DNA of 64,000 nt from contig JAAEAF010001107.1 in assembly GCA_011037195.1 (NCBI GenBank), positions 124,001-188,000 on the forward strand. Direction: 5' to 3'. How positions within the stretch are numbered: the stretch's first letter is position 1; each line of letters opens with the position of its first letter. Positions 55,041 to 64,000 of the stretch are shown in pieces. This stretch comes from Triatoma infestans. Taxonomy: Eukaryota; Arthropoda; Insecta; Hemiptera; Reduviidae. The notes under the pieces were generated by a model. That model saw nothing but the letters and a program-made list of their open reading frames with translations, did no database searches and was not told the origin of the DNA. The position numbers and the translations under genes were made by a program.

Positions 55041-55454
55041 GGAGAACTAAACCTAAATAAATAATTTTAATTTAGCGTTAATGGGGAAAATAAAATGAAA
55101 CGACCGTTTGAGATAAGGAGAACATTTTTCCTTAAAACACATTAATTTTTCCCATTTATTTTGTAAAAAAGGAAAGCTAATAAAAAAAAATCCCAGATAG
55201 AAATGAAAATTTCAAGAAAAAGTATTAATATTTTAAATTAAGTTAATCTCTAAAACAGCTTTAAGAACTTAATGGAACTTTGTTATGTTAAGCACCTGAT
55301 AAATAAGGATTAGAAGAAAACTAAGTAAGCAGGATTATATGTCCCGAGATTATTCTTAATATCTTTAATTACTTAACTAAAATTATGCAAAAAAATTCAT
55401 AAAAAATAATATAAAAACAATTAAGATAAAACAAATGATATTTAACCAAAAATA
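55041..55454. other. AT-rich DNA, nothing recognised
   Basis: No feature. Confidence 0.4.
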
Positions 55455-55595
55455 AAATCTGGTATGAAAGAAACTTTAGCACTTTCTCTTACTACTGAAC
55501 CACTTACAATTGTAATTGAAAATTTTCTTCTAACCTGTTATTTTTACTAAATTTAAGTCTATATGGGTATGGTATCTGGGTAGTTTGTATAAAAA
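55455..55595 (-). repeat. DR tail, minus orientation
   Basis: AAAATCTGGTATGAAAG and CACTTTCTCTTACTACTG at 55455-55495 are the DR tail. It ends at the next LINE. Confidence 0.6.
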
Positions 55596-56290
55596 AAAAC
55601 TTGCGACCACATGCTCGGCATAAGCGACAAGAACTTTACTTCCGATACCGAATGATCAAAAGACTTCTTGACAGACGATCAAAACTAACTCTCTCGAACA
55701 AAAAAACACTCTACATAGCTCTGCTCGCTCCTATCTGGACACACGGACTCGAACTATACGGATCAGCAAAGCGCTCCAATCTTCATCGTATCCAATCCTT
55801 CCAATCAAAAATCCTTCGCACAGTAGTTCGATGCTCCTTTTTACGTCAGCAACCACACTATCCACTGTGTCCTAAAACTCCCAGTTGTCCTAGATTTAGC
55901 CAAGTCCCGATATATTAAATTCCATTCCAAACTTACCCATCACTACAATGCATTGATCCGCAACTTGTCACAGATAAAACTTCCTACTAATGCTTCCCGA
56001 AGACTGAAGCGCCCTGGTCGCTTGATAAAAAAAGGGCATTCTTTTCGAAATCTTCGAATTCGCTTCATCGATGTCTATACTAACCGACCTATGATGATCA
56101 TTGTTGGATGGCCCTCATTCAAATTCTGTCACGTCAAGTTATTAGTTATTGTTTTTTCTTTTCTTTCTTTTTCAGTTTTGTTTTTTATTTATTTGAATTT
56201 TATTTTATTATTTGTTATTTATCTTTGTCATCTCATTTGCTTGTTGTGTATAATTCGCAGTTTCAAATAAAATAAAGTACAAAAAAAAAA
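55596..56290 (+). mobile_element. Jockey-type LINE 3' part, copy 3
   Basis: A frame at 55601-55860 contains YRMIKRLLDRRSKLTLSNKK, LLAPIWTHGLELYGSAKRS and NLHRIQSFQSKILRTV. After a frame change, YYNALIRNLSQIKLPTNASR and RRLKRPGRLIKKG give the C-terminus. A 3' tail with GATGATCATTGTTGGATGG, AATAAAATAAAG and an A run follows. It is 5'-truncated and frameshifted. The target duplication is obscured by A runs on both sides. Confidence 0.87.
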
Positions 56291-56374
56291 ATGAATCGAT
56301 AATCTGCAATCCCCCAACTTTGTCTCACATTGAATTTTTATTAACATTATATAGATTATCTTAGGTCCCAAATT

Positions 56375-56735
56375 TCTACGGTTTGTTCAGAAACCTGATC
56401 GATGGAAATCAAAAGTTGGATGAAGGACCAGCGTGTGCAGTGGCAGGAGGGAACACCCAAGGCAGAGACAGGCATAACTTTTTATTAAGAAACATTCGCT
56501 TAAATTCACATCTGAAAGGTTATAGGATAATTGTAAGTGTACAGTGTAGGCTGAACAGGCATATGCCCCAGCTATTGCTTACAGAGGACGCGTGTGCCAA
56601 TTCTGTAAGGCTGAGGAATGTGATTATTTGTGCATGTGCCAGCCTAATGAGGATAAGGTTTCTACAGTTGGGGAAACAAATATTCGTGAAGAAGCTACGA
56701 GCTGTATGATAAAGCTGCTTTCAGCTTTAGACAAC
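56375..56735 (+). pseudogene. RNase H LINE C-terminal fragment, copy 2
   Basis: The frame contains GNTQGRDRHNFLLRNIRLNS and CRLNRHMPQLLLTEDACANS, then RIRFLQLGKQIFVKK. It parallels the stretch at 53560-53850 (WERTPGQRQAKLFIKRHL, the mutated LNRHM block and FLQLGTGNPEA). It directly abuts a Jockey 3' tail at 56736. Confidence 0.8.
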
Positions 56736-56955
56736 TGAGGCGTCGATGGCCGCATGACCATCTGAATACATAACGACGGCTGTCTTGATATACAGTCGCA
56801 CGTGCTAAAGCCAGAATGGGCGCATTAAGACTGCTATCACTGGATAGCCGTCGTTCACAACTTCAAGCGAACATGCAAACTTCTATTTTCGTTGTTCATC
56901 TTTTTTATTTGTTCCAGTTGTAAAAATCTTAAATAATACAACATAAAATTCAGTC
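56736..56955 (+). repeat. Jockey-type LINE extreme 3' tail
   Basis: LRRRWPHDHLNT is encoded first. GGATAGCCGTCGTTCACAAC then parallels GGATGACCATCATTCACAAC of Jockey copy 1 at 6535, followed by TTGTTCCAGTTGTAAA and an AAATAATACAA end. Only the last stretch of the element is present. Confidence 0.75.
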
Positions 56956-57539
56956 TAGTTTAGCTTTTTTTTATTACAGAATTTATCGCAGTAATCAGGA
57001 AATTAAAAACAAAAACAAAAAAAAATTCAAATGTTTTATGGAATATTCCGAAAAGAAATAAAAATGCCTTATAAATTGAAATGATTTAGTAAGTGATTGT
57101 TTTAAAACAATAGAGATGTATATTTATTAATTTATATATACAATGGAATTATTTTGGTCTTTATTTTAAAAACCATCCTACTTTTGATAATTAAAAAGAA
57201 ATTTAACCGGCCTTAATTTATTATGACTTTATATGGAATTGTAGAATGAATTTATTTTTATTATTACAGGGGTACATTGTTTATTTATTTGTTTAGCAAC
57301 AAGTCAACTACGGGCCATCTTGTCTGTCTTCTTTCCTATCGATACTGTTCGCCTCGTATAACTGTTTCTTGTTTAGAATATCCCAGTTGAATAATCGAAT
57401 TTAAGAATAATCCCCATTCGATATTTCAATAATGAAGATTTTTTTCTCAGACCTAATTAATTAATTGATATTAATAAATAACTATAGGGTTCTAGCTTGT
57501 TCATCTCTAAGCCTAATGTGGACACAGATTACATTTAAA
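56956..57539. other. AT-rich DNA, nothing recognised
   Basis: No gene or repeat boundary is recognised. Confidence 0.45.
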
Positions 57540-58228
57540 AAATCTGGTGTGTCACACTCACACGACTTTCTCTTGCTCCATTTATTCTAATAATCTAATT
57601 AATAAATTTCCTTTAAAATTGCATCGTTTTCAATGTTTAGTTAGGCTGGTCATAAAAAAAAAGGAGGTAGAGTTTATATTTTCATACCTAAGTGGACTTG
57701 TGCAGAGCAACCTCTGTCCAAACCAACAAAGTATGTGCACAGTTTAAATTTAAACCTAACTAAAAGAACTCCAAAACCCCTTTAAGATCAATTTTTTCAG
57801 CAAAATGTTTCATATTAAAAGTGATACGTTTTTATCTTGTAAAGCTAAATATTCCAAGTTTAAAGAAAATACTCGTAGTTTCAGCCGTTTTCAAGAAAAT
57901 TTCCAAACAAAAACTGAAAGTCCAATTTTTTAAAGTCGTACTACCGGTCAAGCGATTTTCCTCAAATTTGGAATCCTTGCAATACTTCTAATGTATCTTA
58001 ATATTATATAAGGAACCAGAAATTGTATTGAAGTGGTACTTTATAGGGGAAGCTTAAACTTAGTGTACCCCAAGATGCTCCTAAAAAATGAACCCACGAA
58101 AATTATTCGAATAAAAATGATCAGGATTCATCTGAGTACATGGTGTACGATGTTTAAAGAAAATCGTTGTACCCTTTTTGGAGAAAAAACGCGGAAAGCT
58201 AAAAAAAAAATAAAAAAAAAATTCAGCA

Positions 58229-58350
58229 TCTGAGTTCAGACCGGCGGAAGCCAGGTCAGTTTCTATCCTTAAATTTGTTATACGTACATTTTAGTACGAA
58301 AGGACCGAGGAGTTTATGGAATATTTTTATTAATTTTGATTAATATTGAT
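58229..58350 (+). pseudogene. Nuclear copy of mitochondrial 16S rRNA 3' end
   Basis: ATCTGAGTTCAGACCGG is the highly conserved 3' region of mitochondrial large-subunit rRNA. It is followed by CAGTTTCTATC and GTACGAAAGGACC, also conserved in animals. The insert starts here abruptly after DR sequence. Confidence 0.92.
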
Positions 58351-58416
58351 TGCTATTTTGGCAGATTAGTGCAATAAACTTAGAATTTATTTATGTAGAT
58401 TTTTCTACATGTAGCA
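58351..58416 (+). pseudogene. trnL1: Nuclear copy of mitochondrial tRNA-Leu(UAG)
   Basis: 66 bases fold as a mitochondrial tRNA. The acceptor is TGCTATT with TGTAGCA. The D arm includes GGCAGATTAGTGC. The anticodon stem is ATAAA/TTTAT with loop CTTAGAA and anticodon TAG, and the T arm is TGTAG/CTACA. It lies directly between 16S and nad1, with the next base starting ATG. Confidence 0.9.
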
Positions 58417-58676
58417 ATGTTTTTAGTTTCTTATATTTTAACTTTAATTTGTATTTTAGTTGCTGTGGCATTTACTACTTTAATGGAGCGTAAGGTCTTA
58501 GATTATATTCAGTTACGTAAGGGCCCTCTAATAAGGCGGGGTATATAGGGTTATTACAACCTTTTTCTGATGGTCTTAAGCTGTTTTTTAAGGAGCAACT
58601 TATCCTTATTATTCTAATTTTATATTTAGTATTTTTCTTCTATATTTATATTAATATTGTCGTTTTCGTTGTGGGT
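58417..58676 (+). pseudogene. nad1: Nuclear copy of mitochondrial nad1, 5' part
   Basis: From ATG the frame reads [37 protein letters not shown]. After a two-base gain the conserved [20 protein letters not shown] continues, and after a further shift [18 protein letters not shown] dehydrogenase subunit 1 is an inner-membrane subunit of complex I. The two frame disruptions and lack of the rest of the gene show this is a nuclear pseudogene, not mitochondrial DNA in the assembly. Confidence 0.92.
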
Positions 58677-58925
58677 TTTGTTTGGATCGGTTGTTGAATT
58701 TTGCCCATAGCCTTCGTAGTATTTAAACGGAATATAATTTGGGCTTCCTGCAATTTTTCAATTTTGTGATATTCTGTTAATAAATACACACACACACACA
58801 CACACACAAACTCGTACCGCTCATTCGCTAAAAACATTTTTCTTCGTACTGCGTAGAAGTAGGTCTCAAAACCTGTATTTCCGGTGAAAACACAATTTCG
58901 AAGATTTGATGATTGCTAAAAGGGG

Positions 58926-59090
58926 GAAGAATACTGCAGGATTAATTTTGCCACAAATTTCACGATTAAACTCTTCAAACTACGATAAAAAATTAGATCG
59001 GGAAGTTCTGCCCGGACCTCGCATAATCTGTGTAAATAAATATAGCAATATTGCTCATATTTTAAAATCAACCAAACTTTATACTGCCGT
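58926..59090. other. Unassigned short interval
   Basis: An 81-codon frame (58906-59151) spans here without recognised domain. Confidence 0.35.
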
Positions 59091-59695
59091 TATAATCTGG
59101 TGTGAAACATTCACACGGACTTTTGTCACACTACAAATATCACAATTTTAATTGACAGATTTATTTTTAATCTGGAAATTTATTAATAAAATGTATAGTT
59201 GCCCAATAAGGTGATGGGGAAGTTGTACAATTAGTAATAATTATACACGTCAGTTTTTAGAATCAGTTAGTGAATGTGGTTACATAGCAGACCGCAAGGC
59301 AGCGTTGCATTCTAGCCGAGAAATATTAGTTGTGCAATTTTTAAACCTTTTAAGCCTTAAATTTCCCAAAATCCATTTTCAAAAAATGTTTCCATAGAAA
59401 TGATGGCGTGAAACATTCACACTACTTCCTCTCACTGCAAATATCACAATTTATGTACATAGCAGATAGTACTTGATGTTTAAAGAAAATTATTGGAGCG
59501 GTTTTCAAGAAAATTTCGAAAAACTGAAAAAAAAGAAGAAGATGATTCAGTAGTCGCTGAACTAAAGTTCAGCATACGTTTATGGATCTTATTCTAAACT
59601 TGCGTATATGATGCGGAACATATTTTAAAAGAATACCAAGTTTGAGTTACGTGTTTTTTTTTTATTTTGAGGGATTTTGTAACATACACAAGTAC

Positions 59696-59757
<62 letters not shown>

Positions 59758-59800
59758 TTGACAAGACGCAATACTACCTCTTACCAAATAGTAAGAGATA
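59091..59800 (-). repeat. DR copies, minus orientation, with CA/TA microsatellite
   Basis: Tails occur at 59097 (TCTGGTGTGAAACATTCACA) and 59405 (GGCGTGAAACATTCACACTA), so two partial copies are joined. GAAAATTATTGGAGCGGTTT lies at 59486. A CA then TA microsatellite at about 59698-59757 stands where the DR head is normally GT-rich. The head remnant TTTGACAAGACGCAATAC closes it. Confidence 0.7.
59698..59757. repeat. CA/TA microsatellite
   Basis: About 40 bases of CA repeats followed by about 17 bases of TA repeats. Confidence 0.95.
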
Positions 59801-60049
59801 CTAATTAAGTAGAGTGAGATGGAACAAATGATAAACGTATTAGGGAGGATTATTTGGAGAAATAGGTCAATAATTGTAGGATACATTAAGTAGTGCACCA
59901 TATTAAAACTACAACCATTTGTTACTTTACTTATTGAATACCTTCACAGTTCCGATAATAGTAATATATGAAAGGTGTGCACTTTACTAATTGAGTGATT
60001 AGTATTCCTTATTGACTAATTCCTGTTTCAAGTAAATCATTTTTACTTT

Positions 60050-60940
60050 CACTAAACTGCTGCCGGTTAGAGGAAGTATTACTATCGCGTTAAATAAGTA
60101 TTGTTATCACCGGAAATACACATTTTGAGATCGCCTAAGCAAAAACAAAAGTGGTTTTTAGAAAATGTCTCTGTGTGCGCGTGTGTGTGGACACTAGCAT
60201 AACTCATAAACTAAAAAATAGCCCAAAGTTCAAATTTGGCATTCCCTGTGGGTATCACCATGGGATTCAACAGCTACTTCTCTCACTTGTCGAAATTCCT
60301 CAACCGGAAGTACCATTTTACTGAATAAATTTTTCAGTTTTTCGCGATTTTTCTTCACCGATTTTCTTTAAACTCGGTATATTAACTACAAATATAAAGA
60401 ACAACACTTTTATTTGTAACATTTCTCTGGAAAACTTCACTTAAGGCAGTTTCGGGAACGGAGACGGGGTATCGTTTCCTTGCAAAGTTCTATTACAGTT
60501 TATCATACAATTCTATTATCTAAATAATATTATTTAGAATTAAATATGGTGTCAAAATGCTGATTTTGAACAAAATCGATTGACAGGAAATGCTTTTTTA
60601 CTGAATAGTAATTTCAGTTTTTTACAATTTTAACCATAAAAACAACGACCGGAACTTCATTAAATTTTTTACAGTAACTATAAGTATAGAGATCTGTCAC
60701 TTTTCTTCTCCTTTAGCTTAAGAAGCTTTAAAAAAAAAAAATATCAAGTTTGAACTTTCTGCAATTTTTAGTTTTTGAGCTATGCTGTTCACATACATAA
60801 ACACTCACATTCACAGAGACCATTTTCTAGAAACCATTTTTTTGGACTCAGGGGACCTTAAAACGGATATTTCTGTAAAAACTCAATATCGAAAATTTGA
60901 CACGATTACAAATACTTCCTCTTACTAGAGGAGTAAGAGA
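60050..60940. repeat. DR copy with long inverted ends
   Basis: The left head (60072-60190: GAGGAAGTATTACTATCGC, CACCGGAAATACACATTTTG, GTGGTTTTTAGAAAATGTCT) is matched by its complement at the right end (60800-60925: GAGACCATTTTCTAGAAACC, TTTGACACGATTACAAATAC, TTCCTCTTAC). Between them two plus-type subunits lie at 60290-60700, with TCAACCGGAAGTACCATTTT at 60298. The normal DR tail is missing. Confidence 0.8.
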
Positions 60941-61429
60941 AAGTAATAAAGAAAAAAGGGCCGATATTGTGTAATTGAGAAATTGTAAAAAAGTATTCCA
61001 TTTGAATGGACAAGTTTGCGATTTAAATCACTGGTTAGGTTCATTTCTGATCAGTGATTTTTGTTTCTCTATATAATTTGAATTTCAAAACAGTTGCGAG
61101 ATAATTGCAGAACTAACTGGTTGTAAACTGAAGGGAAATTAATCGATTCATCATTACACATCTTGGTTATAGCATTAATTTTCAATAGTATATTTCCTTT
61201 TATGGAAGGAAGATTAGCGTTGTTAAATGATATAAAGGGTAACAGGATTGGTATTAAATTGGTAATCCGTAAATTAGGAAGGTTGGTCCAGCAGTTCCAT
61301 AACTGGCAAACTGACTGACAACTAAACATGATTATTAACTTAAATACGTTCAGCCCATGAAACGTACAGTTAAGTTAATTTCGCAAACATTTTGATCAAA
61401 TCAAACTTATTAGACTGGTTATTAATATG
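60941..61429. other. AT-rich DNA, nothing recognised
   Basis: The 86-codon minus-strand frame at 61069-61329 has no recognised domain. No other feature. Confidence 0.4.
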
Positions 61430-61744
61430 AAAAAGTCTGACATGAAACATTGGCAATTTCTTACAGAAATTAATACAATCATAATTTTCACTCACGCTTG
61501 TGCAAACATAAATATAGAGGTGTTAGTGGGGACTACATATAAATTTCTGGCGTAAGTTTTCTTTATCATTTTATATAATAATTATCGCTTGTTATCTTGA
61601 GCGAAAGCAGTGTTGCTCTGGTGTTTTTTCTCGACAATGCGCAACTTCGGCATTACTATGGAAGTTCAAATATATTCTACCTTGCACCTACTATTTAATT
61701 ATTATGTCATATGTTTCTAATCATTATTTCTGAGTAATTTAAGG
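61430..61744 (-). repeat. DR tail fragment, minus orientation
   Basis: GTCTGACATGAAACATTGGC and TTCTTACAGAAATTAATACA at 61434-61475 are an eroded DR tail. The rest is not clear. Confidence 0.45.
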
Positions 61745-62600
61745 AACAGGAACCTAAAACTCTTCTTTTCACCCTCGTGAAAACAGGGGTTCCACAGAAA
61801 AGTTTTCTCGGACCTATACTTCTCATCGTATATATTTCAGACTTTCCAACATATCCTTTACGTATGCAGATGACAAAACTATCCTCTCTTTTCATTCTGA
61901 CCCAGTCCAGTCAACTCACCTCTCACTACAACCCCTAAATTCTCTTGTAAAATAGTTACTTAGGTGGATAATGAATGCCCAGAAATGTCAAAACATAATC
62001 TTCACTCTCAGACGTATCTGCCCTCCAATTTTCTTAAATCAGATTGTACTACCTGGCATTAACAAAGTACACAAAACATACCTCGGACTCTGTATTGAGA
62101 AACGATTGACCTGGAAACCATATACACGACTCTAACGATAAGAACTCAAAAAATGTTACTATCTGCTTGCCAAGACTGTTTGATAGACATCTATGCTGGC
62201 ACTTAGACGATTAAACAGCATGGCACTTAGATACAACTCGCTTGTGTAATCTATTTGGACTTAGGGACTGTGGGTTTCAGCTAAGCATTCCAATATCTAT
62301 CTTCTCCCTAAATCTTAAAGTCAAAAATCCTACATCGTATTATCAACTTTATTCACTCAAGATTTACTTTACTTTTGTAAATTTCGGTTCGTTACAAGAA
62401 ATTTGATTGTCGCCTTTCCGCTCATCCTAATCCTCCAAACTTTTACATCTCCTTGACAATTCCACTTGTCGTCTGAGGCGGCGTTGGTTACGCGATTCAC
62501 TGGGCGGTGGAGGTCAATAATTAATTCATTTGGAGAGCCATGATTGGGTCCACCATTCCTCTCATGTCATTCTCAGTCAATAGGATTTGTTTTAGTTTCT
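61745..62600 (+). mobile_element. Jockey-type LINE, copy 4
   Basis: Blocks in order across several frames: KTGVPQKSFLGPILLIVYIS, then YPFTYADDKTILSFHSDP with the YADD catalytic motif intact. TYLGLCIEKRLTWKPYTRL, SAKHSNIYLL and, near the end, a degraded RRWLRD C-terminus follow. It is an old 5'-truncated copy with many stops. Its 3' end merges into a reversed DR head at about 62620. Confidence 0.85.
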
Positions 62601-62690
62601 ATATATCTCGAACTTTGTATTTTTCAGGCAAACACTCAATTTCGAAATTTAAAATGATCACAATCTTATTCTACCAACAGTAAGAGAAAG
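62601..62690 (-). repeat. DR head, minus orientation
   Basis: TTTTTCAGGCAAACACTCAA, TTTCGAAATTTAAAATGATC and ACAGTAAGAGAAAGT are the reversed DR head and end. Confidence 0.6.
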
Positions 62691-63187
62691 TTATGAGATT
62701 GTCTAATAATTTTGTCAACAATTCTTAATACTTTTAATAATATTCTAAATAATTAAATTTCAAAATTTACGCCTTAATAATATTCATATACGTAAGTACA
62801 ATAGAGAGATCTGGGTGATGTAACAAAAGAATCATTTGATTAATCAGACTAAACTAAACCGATCCCAGGTTTAAAATGTTAAATATAATCTCTCACTCTC
62901 CTCATATTATTCATAATTATTTGAAAAAAAGAAAAGAATTATATCAAATTTACAAAAAAAAAAATAATAATAATAATTAAAATAAAAATATAATTGAATG
63001 CAGATTGCTAAGAGATGAATTTTATTGAATAATAATCAATTCCGTAGGCTGCCCTTGAAGTCAATAATTATTAAACATCCCACTTTATATAGACTATACC
63101 AATGTTTTCATTTTTAATAATAGATATGAAATAAATAAAATAAAGAAAATAATATTATACATGTTTTGAATTAAAAGTAACATACAC

Positions 63188-63218
<31 letters not shown>

Positions 63219-64000
63219 CGTATATATATACGTTAAATGTATATATATATATATATACCAATGTATTATTTCTCTACAAATTAACAATAATTTGAATAAA
63301 ATATATATTTTGTTTTGTAACATTTTTTTATTTATTTTATATTTGTTGTATAACTTGTATTATTAATAAATAGGTGATAAATTTTAAATTTTCATCTTTT
63401 TGTTTTTTTTTGGCCTCCCTGTCTTAGCAGATTAGCCAGAGATGTTCTCATTAGCTCAGAAGACGATTGTTATTGATCTCTGATTGGTTTTTGGCAATTA
63501 AAATTTACATTTATTCGACGTAATAAATTCAGTGATAATTTTTTCAAGAAAATCTGTTGTAACAAATCACGGCTTTCTTTTATTGCAATTATTAAAGTTC
63601 TAATTCAAATTTAAACTTAGAATTTCTTTAGGCCAGATTTAACGTTTAAGTATCAAATTACGAGTCGTGGACGTCTTTTTACTAAAAGTTTAGCTAGCCT
63701 AATATTATTAGATTTAATTATAGTAGATTAATAATAAAGTAGATTTTTTCCTTCTAGTGGCAGTGTCTTTGTCATCTCCAATGCAGCTTAGATCCTTCTC
63801 TTAAGACCCACATTTCACATATATCCAGAAATCACATTTTCGAATATCCGAATTCACAGTTCAGTCGAACATGGAAATTATAGCGATATATGTATAGCAA
63901 TTCGCTGAAACAATTTTTTGTACTAAGGTTCCACTTTAGAGCCCAGACTTTTCATAGAAATAAATTAGGTAGCGAAAATTGTTCGATTCATTTTCCAGAA
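62691..64000. other. AT-rich DNA with TA microsatellite
   Basis: TA repeats occupy about 63190-63257, with a CGTA interruption. The rest is AT-rich, with no gene and no clear repeat boundary. A weak DR-tail echo lies near 63545-63595. Confidence 0.5.

Larger units (their letters stand above)
57540..58925 (-). repeat. Full DR copy, minus orientation, with mitochondrial insert
   Basis: It starts with the tail (AAATCTGGTGTGTCACACTC, ACACGACTTTCTCTTGC). GTTAGGCTGGTCATAAAA, CCGTTTTCAAGAAAATTTCC and CGTACTACCGGTCAAGCGA (57936) follow, then GAAAATCGTTGTACCC (58158). It is interrupted by mitochondrial DNA at 58229 and resumes near 58690 (TGAATTTTGCCC). It ends with a reversed head (AAACCTGTATTTCCGGTGAA) at 58868-58915. 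Confidence 0.82.

Noticed and set aside
58646..58837. 63-codon minus-strand frame
   Set aside because: It overlaps the antisense of the nad1 pseudogene and a CA repeat.
59662..59901. 79-codon minus-strand frame with Val/Cys repeats
   Set aside because: Produced by the CA/TA microsatellite.
1..64000. CRISPR arrays, bacterial operons or phage genes
   Set aside because: No regularly spaced short direct repeats with unique spacers, no dense same-strand coding, and clear eukaryotic mobile elements throughout.

Overview
This window looks like intergenic, repeat-dense nuclear DNA of an invertebrate animal, most likely an arthropod and possibly a pancrustacean. The evidence is a strongly AT-rich base composition, tRNA-derived SINEs, 5'-truncated Jockey-type and RNase H-bearing LINEs, a Helitron and PIF/Harbinger relics of the kind common in insects and other arthropods. 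There is also a nuclear copy of mitochondrial DNA in the order 16S rRNA, tRNA-Leu(UAG), nad1, with no second tRNA-Leu between. I found no intact host protein gene. Nearly all open frames above 60 codons are low-complexity chance frames. The only recognisable coding sequence belongs to decayed mobile elements and to the mitochondrial insert.

One unrecognised repeat family, called DR here, dominates the window in both orientations. A plus-orientation copy starts with ACTTTCTCTTACT and then a block running from a TTTTCACCGGAAATAC motif through a CCTGAG motif to a GT-rich stretch. It continues through one to several diverged subunits of about 330 bp, each carrying an ACCGGAAGT core. It ends with AGTAAGAGAAAGT, GTTTCACACCAGA and a T run. 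Copies occur from base 360 to base 62,690, and most other elements are inserted into DR copies. That makes many target-site duplications (TSDs) readable directly.

Layout: 0-9 kb has a 1.4-kb long inverted-repeat element, then DR with a nested SINE, a foldback element and a Jockey copy. 9-16 kb has DR, an LTR-like 322-bp element, a near-perfect palindrome and two foldback families. 16-28 kb has a minus-strand RNase H LINE tail, more foldbacks, a Helitron, a tRNA-like SINE, and DR carrying a deleted Harbinger and a solo LTR. 27-33 kb has a second Harbinger relic, a 660-bp TIR element, a 985-bp foldback and a SINE. 34-52 kb is mostly DR with foldbacks, two SINEs and a pair of LTR-like direct repeats. 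52-57 kb is a LINE cluster. 57-64 kb has DR holding the mitochondrial insert, a DR copy with long inverted ends, a last Jockey copy and AT-rich DNA with a TA microsatellite.

The most interesting signal is in the foldback families. They have inverted arms, 11-15 bp target duplications like those of retroelements, and a hammerhead-ribozyme-like core. One copy folds to a complete type I hammerhead with a loopless stem III, and a second shows a compensatory change in stem I. This resembles the animal retrozyme or Penelope-like hammerhead design and is the best candidate here for a little-described system. It remains an inference from reading the sequence.
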